Assembly: GCA_902805475.1 (NCBI GenBank)
Contig: CADCSX010000001.1
Coordinates: forward strand, 744,001 to 808,000
Source: Entonaema liquescens
Lineage: Eukaryota; Ascomycota; Sordariomycetes; Xylariales; Xylariaceae
Direction of reading: 5' to 3'
Length of the DNA: 64,000 nucleotides
The notes below the pieces were generated by a model that saw only the letters and a program-made list of their open reading frames with translations, searched no databases and was not told the origin of the DNA. This document shows, one piece after another, positions 24,011-34,953 of the stretch. The translations under genes were made by a program, and so were the position numbers. The first letter of the stretch is position 1; every line of letters begins with the position of its first letter.

Positions 24011-26210
24011 GTTGGCGATCGAAGTATCACGGAGGATGCCACCCGTGGAAGGCAAGGCTAGACCCAGCTCCGTAGCCACCCCCATCTAAGTAATTCTTGG
24101 AGATTCCACAGCGGTAAAATAGAATAACATGGTGGTTAATTCCCAGGACGGAAATATTACTTGTCCAGAGCCCCCTTTCTTAATCTTCCCCTGCGCTATC
24201 AAGGTGAGAATGAGGGCCGATTGGTCACAACAGCCCGCCAATATAATAAGCGCCATACGAGAGGCGTTAGCAAAATGGAGCGAAGAAGCGCTGTTGTCAC
24301 GGCGAAAAAACCATACGGCTCCGCAAAAAGGAACGCCGTGGGGTATATCACGCGGATAATAGCCTAAAGCCGATGCTGGTATCGATTATATATGTGATCG
24401 TTATAGTGCATGGGGTTCTTCGACATATTTATAGAAGACGTTCGGTATCAAGTCTCCGAAATAAAGCTTGAAAACACCTCGGAATCGTGAGGTTGTGCGT
24501 ACCTATCGAGAAACCACTCTAGCATAACCTATTGGAAGCAGGTATGAAGTAGTCTTACCAAAATTTAACGAGAGAGAATGAGAATTTAACCTAGAAGTTA
24601 TTTTAAACGCATTTCCAACCAAAAGTTGGTCTTCCAATGATTAAATTTTACTTATCCATGGTTAGCAAATCCGGCAGGCTGTTTTGAGGTATACAGGTAT
24701 AGCTAGAATAATATAGCCAAAGCTATATGATATGCAAGAGAACCTCCATAGATGTCAACTGACACGTGGTATAGATAGTGGCACGTTAAGCGAAATGGTA
24801 AAATGTTCCACGCTCGATACAGGCTAAAGGAGGCTACCTATATCTTTGGATACATGCAGGCATTGGTGGAAAATTCGAGGGCCGTGAATGTAGCCTTCGC
24901 TAATCTATATGTTTGTCGCCTATACTATATAGTAACATCTTAAATTAGTCGAAAGACGATGATATGATAGCGATTTGCTACTCATGTCCGGACGCAATGC
25001 TAGTATTAGTAATATACGAAGCAAGAAATCCCGAGTATAACTGTGTGTAAGAGGGATACCCGGTTTATTGCTAGCTTCAGAGATGTGTGACGGATCTGAT
25101 CCTGCTGGATCTCGGAGTGCTGCTTGACTTTTCCAAAGCTGGGAATTGCTAGGGAATATTTGCCTAATCGAGAAACTGTCTAGTATGAATGACGTCCTAT
25201 TATGGAATGGAATATAGTGACGAGCTTGCTATTAGTTTGCCTTGGGCTGTGAAGCGGGCTAAGGTTCAGCTCCTTTCATTGTTGGTTATCTAGCTCATAG
25301 CTCCAAGCTCCATCTGTCTATGAGGAATGTCGGGATTCTGGGAGCTGCTATAGTCTGCTGTTAAGTAGCTTGTGTAAAATCCTGTAGTATTTAATTTGAT
25401 TTGTCTTATAGAGTGGGTCATATTGCTTGACGAGGGCTTCCCTTCTTTTCGTTGCTTTCAGAAGGGAATGTTCAACTGCCAGTTCTAGAATTTCACGTGA
25501 ATGTAGATGGGCAATGAACCCCCAGGCTCGGATAGTGAACATCGGAACCGTGAACACATCCGACGTCCCATGTGGCTAGTGACGATCCCTGCCCTCAGCC
25601 TTGCTTCCTATTTCTCCTGCGACGTCATGGCTCACTGCTTTGTGAACCAACATCAGACCACGAAACGAGGGGTAGCATGTTAGAAAACAGCTTAGCTTTA
25701 GGTAAGGTAATGCACCTAGGGTAGTTTGTACCAAAGATCCATTCTTTCTTTGTGTATGAGAGAAGGATGGTTTGTTTTTATCTCCTCTCTTATTCATTCA
25801 CAGTTCGTCCGTTTTGTCCCGACTTTACAACTTCGTCTCATGGTTACCGTCGCAAAACTCGAGTTGTATCTATGCGAAAAAGTCAAAAGAGAATCTGTTT
25901 CTCCATCTTCGGTGGAAGCTCAGTATCGACTATGATACATAGCTAGGTCGACCCGCTGGTAGATCCTCCGCATTTTAATCAGCCAACAGGCGGGGAGAAA
26001 AGATTCGATAGGGTTGGTGGTTTTGGCTGGAGTTTGTTTGGTTAGCTAGAGGTTGGAAAGAAGGAAACTTGGAACCCAACGAAACAGATCAACCTATGAA
26101 CAGATTTTTATTATAATACAGGTATTTAATTCACCGGTTCAAAGCGCTCTTGCCATAAAGACGTTAAAGTTTAAGCAGCCCAAGTTTCACCGATTGGAGC
26201 TCAGAGTTCC

Positions 26211-26251
26211 CCCCATTCCCCATTCCCCATTCCCCATTCCCCAATTTGGGG
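26211..26251. repeat. CCCCATT heptamer repeat ending in an inverted repeat
   Basis: Four perfect CCCCATT units (26211-26238) run into CCCCAATTTGGGG (26239-26251), a 6-nt inverted repeat around one base. It lies about 190 bp upstream of the ATG22 start codon. Confidence 0.85.
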
Positions 26252-26440
26252 GGTTCACACGGTGCTGACAGCGGGAGCTTTTTAAGGTTTAGGTCAGAAG
26301 TTTAAAGGTCAGGGGCCCCCTAATGAGGCCCCCCCTTCCCCCCCTTCCCTAATTCAGCTGATCAGGTAACTGAGTTCAGTGTAACGCGGCGCGATTTCGT
26401 CACGTCGGTTTAACACTAATCTACCGCTCCCCATCCAATA

Positions 26441-28624
26441 ATGGTCCCTCGGAATGATGACCAGCTACGGCGCCCAGCTCCAAACTCTCGCTTACTCTCA
26501 GTTCAATCTATCGTCTCTAAATATTCCCTTCGTTCTCATTCTTCTTCTTTCGAAGCTGACGATGAGCGATCGACATCCACTGAGTCAGGCAGAATGACAC
26601 CTACACCTAGCATCGAGAACGGTTCGCCTTCTGGTCGCTATCACGGCGAAGATACTCGACCTACTAGTAGTAAGGAGCTTGCCGGTTGGTATATGTATGG
26701 CTTCGCCGCCGAAACCTACGTAATATGCGGTTAGTAATTATATACTTTAAATCTTCAATGTTTATATTTACCAGTAGCTCCGAAAAGAATACTGACCGTC
26801 ACTAGCCATCTGTGAGTAGCCGCATCCTCTGTTTTAGCATCTATACACGGTGATACCTAGCCTGGTATCCATCATTCGAAAACGTCTCCGTACAATCATT
26901 ACAACTATTCACACATGCTTATTTGGGTATAAACTTACCGAAACTGAATAGCTTCGTTTATTCCGATTTTGTTAGAGAGCTTAGCCAGGGAAAATGGCGT
27001 CCTCTTGAGGGATCGGGAAAGCCCTTGCACGAGAACTTCGGACGGCCCATGTGTCGTCACCGTCGTCGGCATCGAGATTAACACGGCCAGTTTTGCGATG
27101 TATACTTTCAGTATAAGCGTACTACTCCAAGCATTGCTAGTAGTCAGCATCAGCTGCGCGGCTGATCATGGCAACTATCGAAAGCGTCTGTTATTGACTT
27201 TCGCATGGATTGGAAGCTTTTGTGTCATGTGCTATATATTCATCTTCAAAGAGATATACATCCTCGGCGCACTGCTGGCCATCGTCTCTAACACATCTTT
27301 TGGGGCATCTTTCGTCTTGTTGAACTCTTTCCTCCCTCTCCTCGTCCGCCACCATCCAAAAGTATTAGAGTCGGTAGCCGGCGTATCCGAAGATGACGAC
27401 CTGGAATCAGATACTGCAACTGACCCTCAGTCTCGATCGACTTCGCCTACCCTCGACGAGCACCCGATACCCAATTCCACAACCCCTTTGCTCTTACAAA
27501 ATGACGGTGGCGCCGATATCCATGACTTACGACGCGTACCTACTCATGAAGAGCTCACTTCTATCGAACTTCAGCTATCTAGCGAGATATCCGCGAAGGG
27601 GATTGGAATCGGCTACGGTGCAGCGTTGTTCGTGCAATGCGCTTCCATATTAATACTAGTGAGCATGCATAGTTCTGTTTGGTCGCAGCGGGTCGTACTA
27701 TTTTTTATCGGTGCTTGGTGGGCCATTTTCACGATACCGGCAGCAATATGGCTTAGAGCCAGACCTGGGCCTCCTCTCGCAGAGAGCCAATACCGAGGCA
27801 CCCGTGCTTGGATATCTTACATTGCCTACTCGTGGAAGAACCTATTTCGGACGATCAAGCTGGCACGTCGTTTGATCGACGTTGTCTTATTTTTGGCTAG
27901 TTGGTTTTTGATTTCCGACGCCATCGCCACGACCTCTTCAACCGCCATATTATTTGCTAAGACGACACTACACATGGAACCGTGGGCGCTAGGGATGATT
28001 AACGTTATATCTACGACTACGGGTGTCTTGGGTGCTTTCAGTTGGTCGTTCATCTCGAAATATTTCAAACTGCGGCCCCACCAGACCGTGTTGAGCTGCA
28101 TTGCCCTTTTCGAGATTATACCTATTTATGGTCTTCTAGGCTATCTGCCTTTTGTTCAGCGATGGGGCGTTTTCGGACTCCAGCAACCGTGGGAAATGTA
28201 CCCGCTGGCTGCCGTTTATGGCATCGTCCTTGGCGGACTTAGTTCTTACTGCCGGTCACTCTACGGAGAATTAATACCGCCTGGTTCTGAAGCTGCTTTC
28301 TATGCATTGTACGCTATTACCGACAAAGGGTCAAGCATATTCGGGCCCGTTATAGTGGGAGCTATCATAGACGCCTCGGGTGAAATTCGGCCGGCATTCT
28401 GGTTCCTGGCAGCGTTGGTCAGCCTTCCGGCACCGATAATATATTTCGTCAACGTCGAGCGTGGTAAATTCGAGGGAGAAAAGCTAGCTCAAGTAATCGA
28501 AGGTTTTAAGAGCGGGGATGATATTCATGAAGGTAGATTTGGCAACGGTGTCGAGGGTCAAGGGATACTGTCTGCTTACGACGGACAGGGCGACGAGGAG
28601 GCCGACGGTCATGCGAGATCATAA
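26441..28624 (+). CDS. ATG22: Autophagy-related vacuolar amino-acid effluxer Atg22
   Basis: Exons 26441-26729, 26806-26811 and 26952-28624 give 655 residues. The GWYMYGFAAETYVIC block, SFIPILLESLARENG, INTASFAMYTFSISVLLQA and ISCAADHGNYRKRLL are characteristic of Atg22. About a dozen hydrophobic segments follow, with an acidic loop near residues 230-285 that includes EDDDLESDTATD. The middle exon is only 6 nt (CCATCT) between GTTAGT...CACTAG and GTGAGT...GAATAG introns. Including it reads VICAISSFIPILLE; skipping it also keeps frame but drops two residues. Atg22 exports amino acids released by autophagic breakdown from the vacuole. The N-terminal 75 residues are Ser/Thr-rich and probably disordered. 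Confidence 0.93.
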
Positions 28625-30121
28625 TACCCCTGATTTATTCAAGAGTGCTTTTGATGTGAGGGTCCATCTTGCATAGCGACGGCGTTGACTCTTCTTCACT
28701 TATACAGGGAAAGATTGGACAGGCCTAATTCTTAGATCCACCTCCTTACCCAGTGTGTTTTTTACCTGGGGACATAATTTAATCAAAAAGCTACCAGCTC
28801 CCGTCAGGTTATGTAGGGACCCTTCCTTGTTTGGCATACTGATCGCGATGTTACACGAAAAAACTGGCCAATGCTATTCCGCGGTGTAGCCAACCATACA
28901 GCCGGCGCCAAAGTCAATAAAAGCGGATGAGTTGTATGAGTCTTGTTAATAGTTATTGGTCCCCGGATATCAACAGCATCCAACTACTTATTATTTACTA
29001 GATGGTAAACGGAAGCTATTAGGTTCGAATAACGTACGTTTGCAAAGACAAGAAGAAAAAGAAATCAAAAACTCGAGCTATCCTACTTGTAATGACACGG
29101 AGTATGGAAATAAGAACGAACTTTGGAACATATGATCGACATTACCGTACCGAATATCTGCAGCCAGCGCCTTGGGCTTATCGGTTGCTGGATAGGGTAA
29201 GTACCATGTACAATACGGTTGATTATACCAAACTGGGCTTAGGCTATGTGGATAGTTAACCGTAGCTTCCCAGGTTTCCCAGGTTTCTAGCAGTTCTAAG
29301 TATTTTGAACTTAGACCTCCACTTGCTTCCCATTTCTCCTCTTCGTCTTCTCCAAGATCAGAACACATTTCGAAGCGCAAATCCTAGCTGGCGGTGCTGC
29401 CCAGGTGGTAGTAGCTCAATCGAAACGCGGGACGCGCTATCGCAATACCTACATACGTGTAGGGGAATTGACTAGTTAGTAACAATTATATGTACTTACA
29501 TAATTATTATCCTTTTATCCCTTTCTTTTGTTTTCTTAGGCACCTACGTAGGTAACTAACAGCTACCTATCTGTTCCAGACCCGAATCGGTACCTGTCCC
29601 CGAGCCGTCTTTTCTATACCGCGTGCTCTATTGTCTTTTCATTCGCATCCCGGAGCTCTTATAACTCGATTGGAACAGCTATGTTATGATTTGGTCCCCG
29701 GCGCATTGGTAATACGGCGTAGAGTTGGATCTCGACAAGTTTATTAAACAGACGCGCCAAGCTACCAAATTATTTCCCCCCTTCCCCCGCCACATCCGTT
29801 TCCGGCTTACGATTTTCTCAATCGCATCGCTGCCGAATCTCATCCAACGTCGAAGGCTTCGCTAGCTTCGCCAGCTTCGCCCTTGGCATACGCAGGTACA
29901 GGTCAGCTCTGACCTTGTCGGATACGCACCTATTATTGTTCTATAGCTTCCCGCCAAATTTTAGTCAGATATTTGGATTGATTGCGCAAGAGATTAACCT
30001 CTGCTTGGAGCGCAATCTACCCTACCCCCTTACCAACCACCCGCTTCGTACTTTATAGCCTATCGTGCGCATCCGACCACTTTTTGCATAATCAAGATTA
30101 CCCTTCTCAACATCCGCGACA
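28625..30121. other. Intergenic 1.5 kb
   Basis: It contains the 3' flank of ATG22 and the promoter of the BAH/PHD gene. A minus-strand frame at 29078-29380 is listed separately as a weak candidate. AGCTTCGCnAGCTTCGC short repeats lie near 29857-29882. Nothing else was recognised. Confidence 0.45.
29078..29380 (-). CDS. Weak candidate ORF, unknown
   Basis: The frame runs 100 codons; the first ATG, at codon 5, would give 96 residues. Composition is protein-like and aromatic-rich (WEASGGLSSKYLELLETWE and VWYNQPYCTWYLPYP). A TAG lies just upstream in frame within GCCAGCTAG, a plausible intron acceptor, so it could instead be a terminal exon. I recognise no family, and chance is not excluded. Confidence 0.2.
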   Translation of the reverse strand: MRFEMCSDLGEDEEEKWEASGGLSSKYLELLETWETWEATVNYPHSLSPVWYNQPYCTWYLPYPATDKPKALAADIRYGNVDHMFQSSFLFPYSVSLQVG

Positions 30122-31543
30122 ATGGCGACCGCTCGTAAACGTCCGCGCCCGGAGCTGGAGGAGAGTCAAGCAGAATGTCCTTTCAGCGTTATTCATCCCG
30201 ACCCGAACGAGAAGGAAAAGAAAGCAAAACGTAGGCGACAGGAATCTGAAGAACATCCCCAACCTAAGATATTGTTGCAGGCATCGCCTTTTTCGCCTAT
30301 GGGCAAGTTTAAAGACCCCAATAATACAATGGATCGGCATTATCAAGTTCAACCATATCAAAAGTGGATGGATATGACGCGATACAATAGTTTTGTCCGT
30401 AAGTCGCTTTAATTCCTCACGTACCGCGCAGCATACTTACGGAAACTAGTGAATGGTGTCAAATACTGGAGCGAGGGCTTCATATTTGTCGCGAACAGCT
30501 CAACGATCGAGCGCCAGAAGAATCCGGGCGAAGCCTTACAGCCGAGAAAAAAGTCAGACGACGATTGGGTAGCAAGAATCTTGGAGATTCGAGCGGCTGA
30601 CGAGCATCACGTCTATGCTCGCGTTTATTGGATGTACTGGCCAGATGAGCTGCCAGCAGGTACACAAGACGGGAAGAAGCTTATCCAGGGCCGACAATGG
30701 TATCATGGCGCAAACGAGTTGATCGCGTCCAATCATAGTAAGGCTTGGTACATTTCCCGGTTTACAGCTCACCTCTAACGAAGCATAGTGGACGTGATCA
30801 ACGTAGTCAGTGTTACTGCCGCGGCAACCGTAAACCAATGGGACGAGACGAATGAGGATGAGGTGCAACCTGCCCTCTACTGGAGACAGGCTTTTGACGT
30901 TCGTAGTATGGAACTCTCTGTAAGTCTAGCAGATCTTCTTCACCAGCTTTCTTCGACTAATACGATATAGTCCGCAGAGCTGCGCTGCAAATGCAACCGA
31001 CCCGAAAACCCGGATAAGAGGCTGTTTGGTTGTTCGAATGAGGAATGCAAGAAGTGGCTTCACGATGAATGTTTGGTACACGATGCACTTCTCAAGACGT
31101 ACAAGCGCCTAGGAACCGATAAGCCACACAAACCCACGCCAGTAAAGGAGGAGGAGCCTGGCGAGGCAGCCAAACGACCGCTAAGCCCTAGCGAGACGGG
31201 TGCGGCACAAACGGCCGAGCAATCGATTGACGTCAAGCCTGAGGAGCAGCAACAGACAATAAAACTTGCCGACGTCGAAAATGCCCTTCCAGCTATCAAA
31301 GCCGACGGTACGAGCGTCTCCGTTGCAAACTCTGAACCCAAGCGGAGAGGGCGACCCCGCAAGTCAGAACTAAATGACCCTACGGCGGTAAAGCCATATG
31401 AGGGATTGTTTGAGGGCGTGATCCGGAGCGACCTAAGTCCACAGGTCCTCGAAATCACGGATCTTCGAGAGAACGTCACGGGCGGAGATAAATCGTGGAC
31501 GGAACCCCTTCACTGCTTGATCTGTGATCGCGAGATCCAGTAG
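30122..31543 (+). CDS. BAH domain / PHD-type zinc finger / AT-hook protein
   Basis: Four exons, 30122-30398, 30450-30737, 30789-30919 and 30971-31543, with introns of 51 nt each, give 422 residues. The first 45 residues are lysine/arginine-rich (EKEKKAKRRRQ), a likely nuclear signal. Residues about 93-230 resemble a BAH domain (ARVYWMYWPDELPAG, GRQWYHGANELIASNH). A PHD-like set follows: CKC at 238-240, C253, C258, H263 and C266. The expected last Cys pair is not near; CLIC at 414-417 lies at the very C-terminus, after a disordered insert with an AT-hook (KRRGRPRK near 355). BAH/PHD proteins read histone marks in chromatin, so a nuclear silencing or reader role is inferred. It resembles fungal ebs-bah-phd proteins. 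Confidence 0.87.
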
Positions 31544-32666
31544 CCGATCATGATCATGTTGATGCGTTATATTTTGCCTGCGAGGTGTCGTAGGTTATGT
31601 TTAAGTCCGACGAGTACATATTCCCGTCGCTTCTGCTTTGTCAGAGAGCTATTGTCCTTTCTGCTCGGCGTTTTAGGGAGCAATTCATGATACCCTGCAT
31701 TCTTTTGCGGGGTGACTGTTTTTGTATGTTCAAAATATGAAGCTAAAAATTGAGTTGCAAGTTGTGGTAGCTGGAGTAGATTGAGGCTCTGAGCAAAGTT
31801 GGTATGATAGGAGGAACAGTTGAGTGCCATAGGCTCCCAAGGGTCTCCGGCGGGGGTTACGTCAGGTAAACTAAAGGAGAGGGTTAGGCATTATCGGATG
31901 GGTCTACTTGGAGGGAATGTAGTAGTTGGCACGTCCCTATCAGTCAGTATGGTATAGTCGAAGTAGTTCTTGTTGGATGACTTTTACAGTTAGGATTTGT
32001 ATATAGTTAGCATTAATTTAAAAGTCATCCGAAATCCGCGATGGAAAGCGACAAGCAAGGCAATGTAAGCCAAGAATATTTGAGATTACGATCCGAGTAC
32101 CGCAAAACTAAGACTTAAGAAGGAAGATATCCTATGGACTTAGAACTTATATGGAAGGTCCTCCGAACGCCAGGGCGGATTGTTCAGGGTTGATTGTTCA
32201 GGGTTAACTTACTTAGGTTACCAAGGCTAATATTTGTTTACCTGGTTTTAACGTCAGGTATATTATCCTCGAGGCCACCGGGGTATCTAAGGTATGATAT
32301 ATGTAAGTGAACACTATGAGAAATGTAAGGGTTGGAAGCTTTGCAAAAGATACTTGATGTTAGGTACATAGCTGAAACTCTTTTGAAGCTTGTTCTTTCC
32401 AATGTGCAGCTAACGTACAGCTCCCCTTACTTGAGGTACTTACCGTGTAAGGAAATGACCCACTTTTCAACCAAACCCCACCATCGATTGAAACGCCAAC
32501 TGCGGTCGACTTTCAAATGTTTCCCCTCCAACATCTAAGAAGAATATCCATCTCAACCACTACTCCCAATACTCTTCTAGGTGCTTTGAATTACCTCTGG
32601 ACTTATTACGTTGTGGAACCATTCGAAGAAACTGCAAACAATATCACAAGTCCTCTAAGAGTCACC
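31544..32666. other. Intergenic and CAP2 promoter
   Basis: About 1.1 kb with no recognisable gene. TGATTGTTCAGGGTT-like short repeats occur near 32178-32205. Confidence 0.45.
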
Positions 32667-34074
32667 ATGGCCGACCCGTTTGACTCGGCTCTGTATGTAT
32701 TCCCTTACTCTCACTCTCACTCTCACTCTCACTCTCCCCTCGATGCCTTACTCTATCTACCCAAACTATTCAACAAGAGACAGATAGTTATAGATATATA
32801 TACTATACATAGGTAAACATACAACAAATACTAATACTCTTCACTACAACAGCGACCTCCTCCGACGTCTTAACCCCAAGCATACGACCGCACACCTAAA
32901 CTCCCTAATCAACCTAGCACCCGACCTAACTGAGGATCTCCTCTCCTCCGTCGATCAACCCCTCTCGATCCGGCGGTGTAAACAGACCGGCCGAGACTAC
33001 CTACTCTGCGACTACAACCGTGACGGAGATAGCTACCGCTCGCCATGGAGCAATGAGTTCGACCCGCCTCTCGAGGGCGGTGCTGCTTCTGCTGCTAGCT
33101 TACCGTCTGAGAAGGTCCGCAAGATGGAAGTCCGCGCCAACGAGGCTTTTGACCTCTACCGAGACCTCTACTACGAGGGCGGTGTCAGCAGTGTCTACTT
33201 CTGGAACCTCGATGATGGCTTCGCTGGAGTCGTACTTTTGAAGAAGGGTAAGTCTTGCTTTTGAATTCTCATTATTTTATTTGGTATATTTGGCGAGGCG
33301 TCGTTTTTCTTTACGCTCCTGGCTCTATACGGTACTGGTTCCGAGGATAACCCGCCGCTTCGTTGCTGCTTGTCTATATTTGGGGGCTCTCCGGATAGCG
33401 GCTGAAAAGCGGATACTATACCATTTCTGGATTCCCAGGGCGCCTCGTGTTTGAAGTTGTCCTGGATTCTGAGACGCTGAGTTTGAGAATTAAGTGAAAA
33501 GAGAGTCACATAATTGGGTCCAGATTCGGAGGTTACAGATCTTGCATCTCACATCTGAGACCTCAAAGATAGGACTCACTACCGTTAAGAGGACAACCGA
33601 CGTAATTGGTGTCGGTGATATATATACTTCCTCGTCTACTTTGAATGAGATCTCCGCGGCTAATAGATTATATCCGTATCAGAGGCCAGACCAGGCAGCG
33701 CCAGTGAAGGCGCTTGGGACTCGATTCACGTATTCGAAGCGATCGATCGAGCCCGTTTCACCCAGTATAACTTAACGTCCACCGTTATCCTATCGTTGTC
33801 TGCAAACTCGAACAGCCTCGGAGACATGGATCTCTCAGGGAACATGACCCGGCAGATCGAGATCGAACTGCCGGCCGAGAATGACGAGCAGCAAATTGCC
33901 AATATCGGTAAGCTGGTAGAGGATATGGAGCTAAAGATGCGAAACCTACTGCAGGAAGTTTACTTTGGAAAGGCTAAGGACGTGGTTGGCGACTTGAGGA
34001 GTGTAGGAAGCTTAAGTCAGGACGCCAAGGATAGAGAGGTTCATAAGGAGCTCGTCGGGAGCATGATGCGATGA
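32667..34074 (+). CDS. CAP2: F-actin-capping protein beta subunit
   Basis: Exon 1 is 32667-32692 (ATG in ACCATGG), exon 2 is 32853-33247, and exon 3 starts at 33695 (or 33683) and ends at 34074. The product is about 266 residues (270 with the alternative acceptor). Diagnostic blocks are ALDLLRRLNPKH, EYLLCDYN-like DYLLCDYNRDGDSYRSPWSN, GGVSSVYFWNLDDGFAGVVL, EGAWDSIHVFEA, MDLSGNMTRQIE and KMRNLLQEVYFGKAKDVVGD. With the alpha subunit it caps barbed ends of actin filaments. The last intron is about 435-447 nt, long for this window; acceptors CAG at 33680-33682 and 33692-33694 both keep frame, giving KKEARPGSASEG or KKGSASEG. Intron 1 carries a CTCACT repeat. Confidence 0.92.
32707..32736. repeat. 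CTCACT microsatellite inside CAP2 intron 1
   Basis: Tandem ACTCTC/CTCACT units lie within the 160-nt first intron of the capping protein gene. Confidence 0.85.
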
Positions 34075-34811
34075 CGGGTGACATCGAACCGTTAAGATCA
34101 TTAAGATGACGCTCCTAATATATGATGATACGGAAAGGTTTTACGTCCGGGCGTGGTTATGGCTACGGGAGTCTCGGACGATGAGTATGACAGCGATGAC
34201 GAAAAGTTGCACGGCAGCGACAGATCGGAATGGTGACCAGTCACAGGGTTTCGGAAAATATGTCTGACAGTCTGAGACCTGGTAGCTTCGTGTATGGTCC
34301 AGGGGAAATATCTTAGATTAGACGTGAGGCTTTGTCTGGGCATAATCTCCCCCCAACAGTTTTGAGTTTGAGAGAGATCCAAGGTCCCCGCAAGATCTTT
34401 ATTTGATGATCGTACGATCTTTTTTTATTCTGGCTTGAGCGTGGAGTAGGTGACGATAATAATAGCTCGTTCGGCATAAGGCCTTTATTATTATTATGAT
34501 GATGATGAGATCGGTCGATATGTAATTACGCTATGTATACCTAACCAAAAAAAAAAAAAAAAAAAACTCAAATCTTGTTTCCGAAGTTCTAGATGCTTTT
34601 GATGATGGATGATGATTGGCGACCGCACAAACTTATGGGCCTTCCTGTTTCGAGTGAGACAGCGGTATTTCGAAATTCGAGAACGAAGGACCCAGTTAGG
34701 ATTTAAAGGCCCCTTGCGTCTTTCCCCGGATGCAATTCCGGCTGCGGGAGGACGTGCTGTGGCCATCGTAAATTGGATCGGACAGACATACATATGAGGA
34801 TTTGATATGTA

Positions 34812-34825
34812 GGTGTATGTATGTA

Positions 34826-34862
<37 letters not shown>

Positions 34863-34864
34863 GT
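34812..34864. repeat. GTGTAT/GTAT microsatellite
   Basis: About 50 bp of tandem GTAT and GTGTAT units. Confidence 0.9.
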
Positions 34865-34909
34865 AAGTTAGATGAGTATATGCGTGTCTAAGATAGGAGG
34901 GGTTAAGTT

Positions 34910-34953
34910 GATGGTGGTAGTGGTGGTAGTGGTGGTGGTGGTGGTGGCGGCGG
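34910..34953. repeat. GTG/GTA trinucleotide repeat
   Basis: About 14 triplets of GGT/GTA phase ending in GGCGGCGGG. Read on the minus strand it is an ACC-rich tract. Confidence 0.9.

Larger units (their letters stand above)
23912..26440. other. Intergenic 2.5 kb between divergent GH10 and ATG22
   Basis: This holds both promoters. The middle part (about 24.4-25.3 kb) is AT-rich. A minus-strand frame at 25348-25557 has no recognisable domain. A CCCCATT repeat lies at 26211-26245. No tRNA or mobile element was seen. Confidence 0.45.

Noticed and set aside
29018..29036. TRNA B-box-like AGGTTCGAATAAC
   Set aside because: It lacks the CC that closes the T stem, and no A box or acceptor stem is found upstream.
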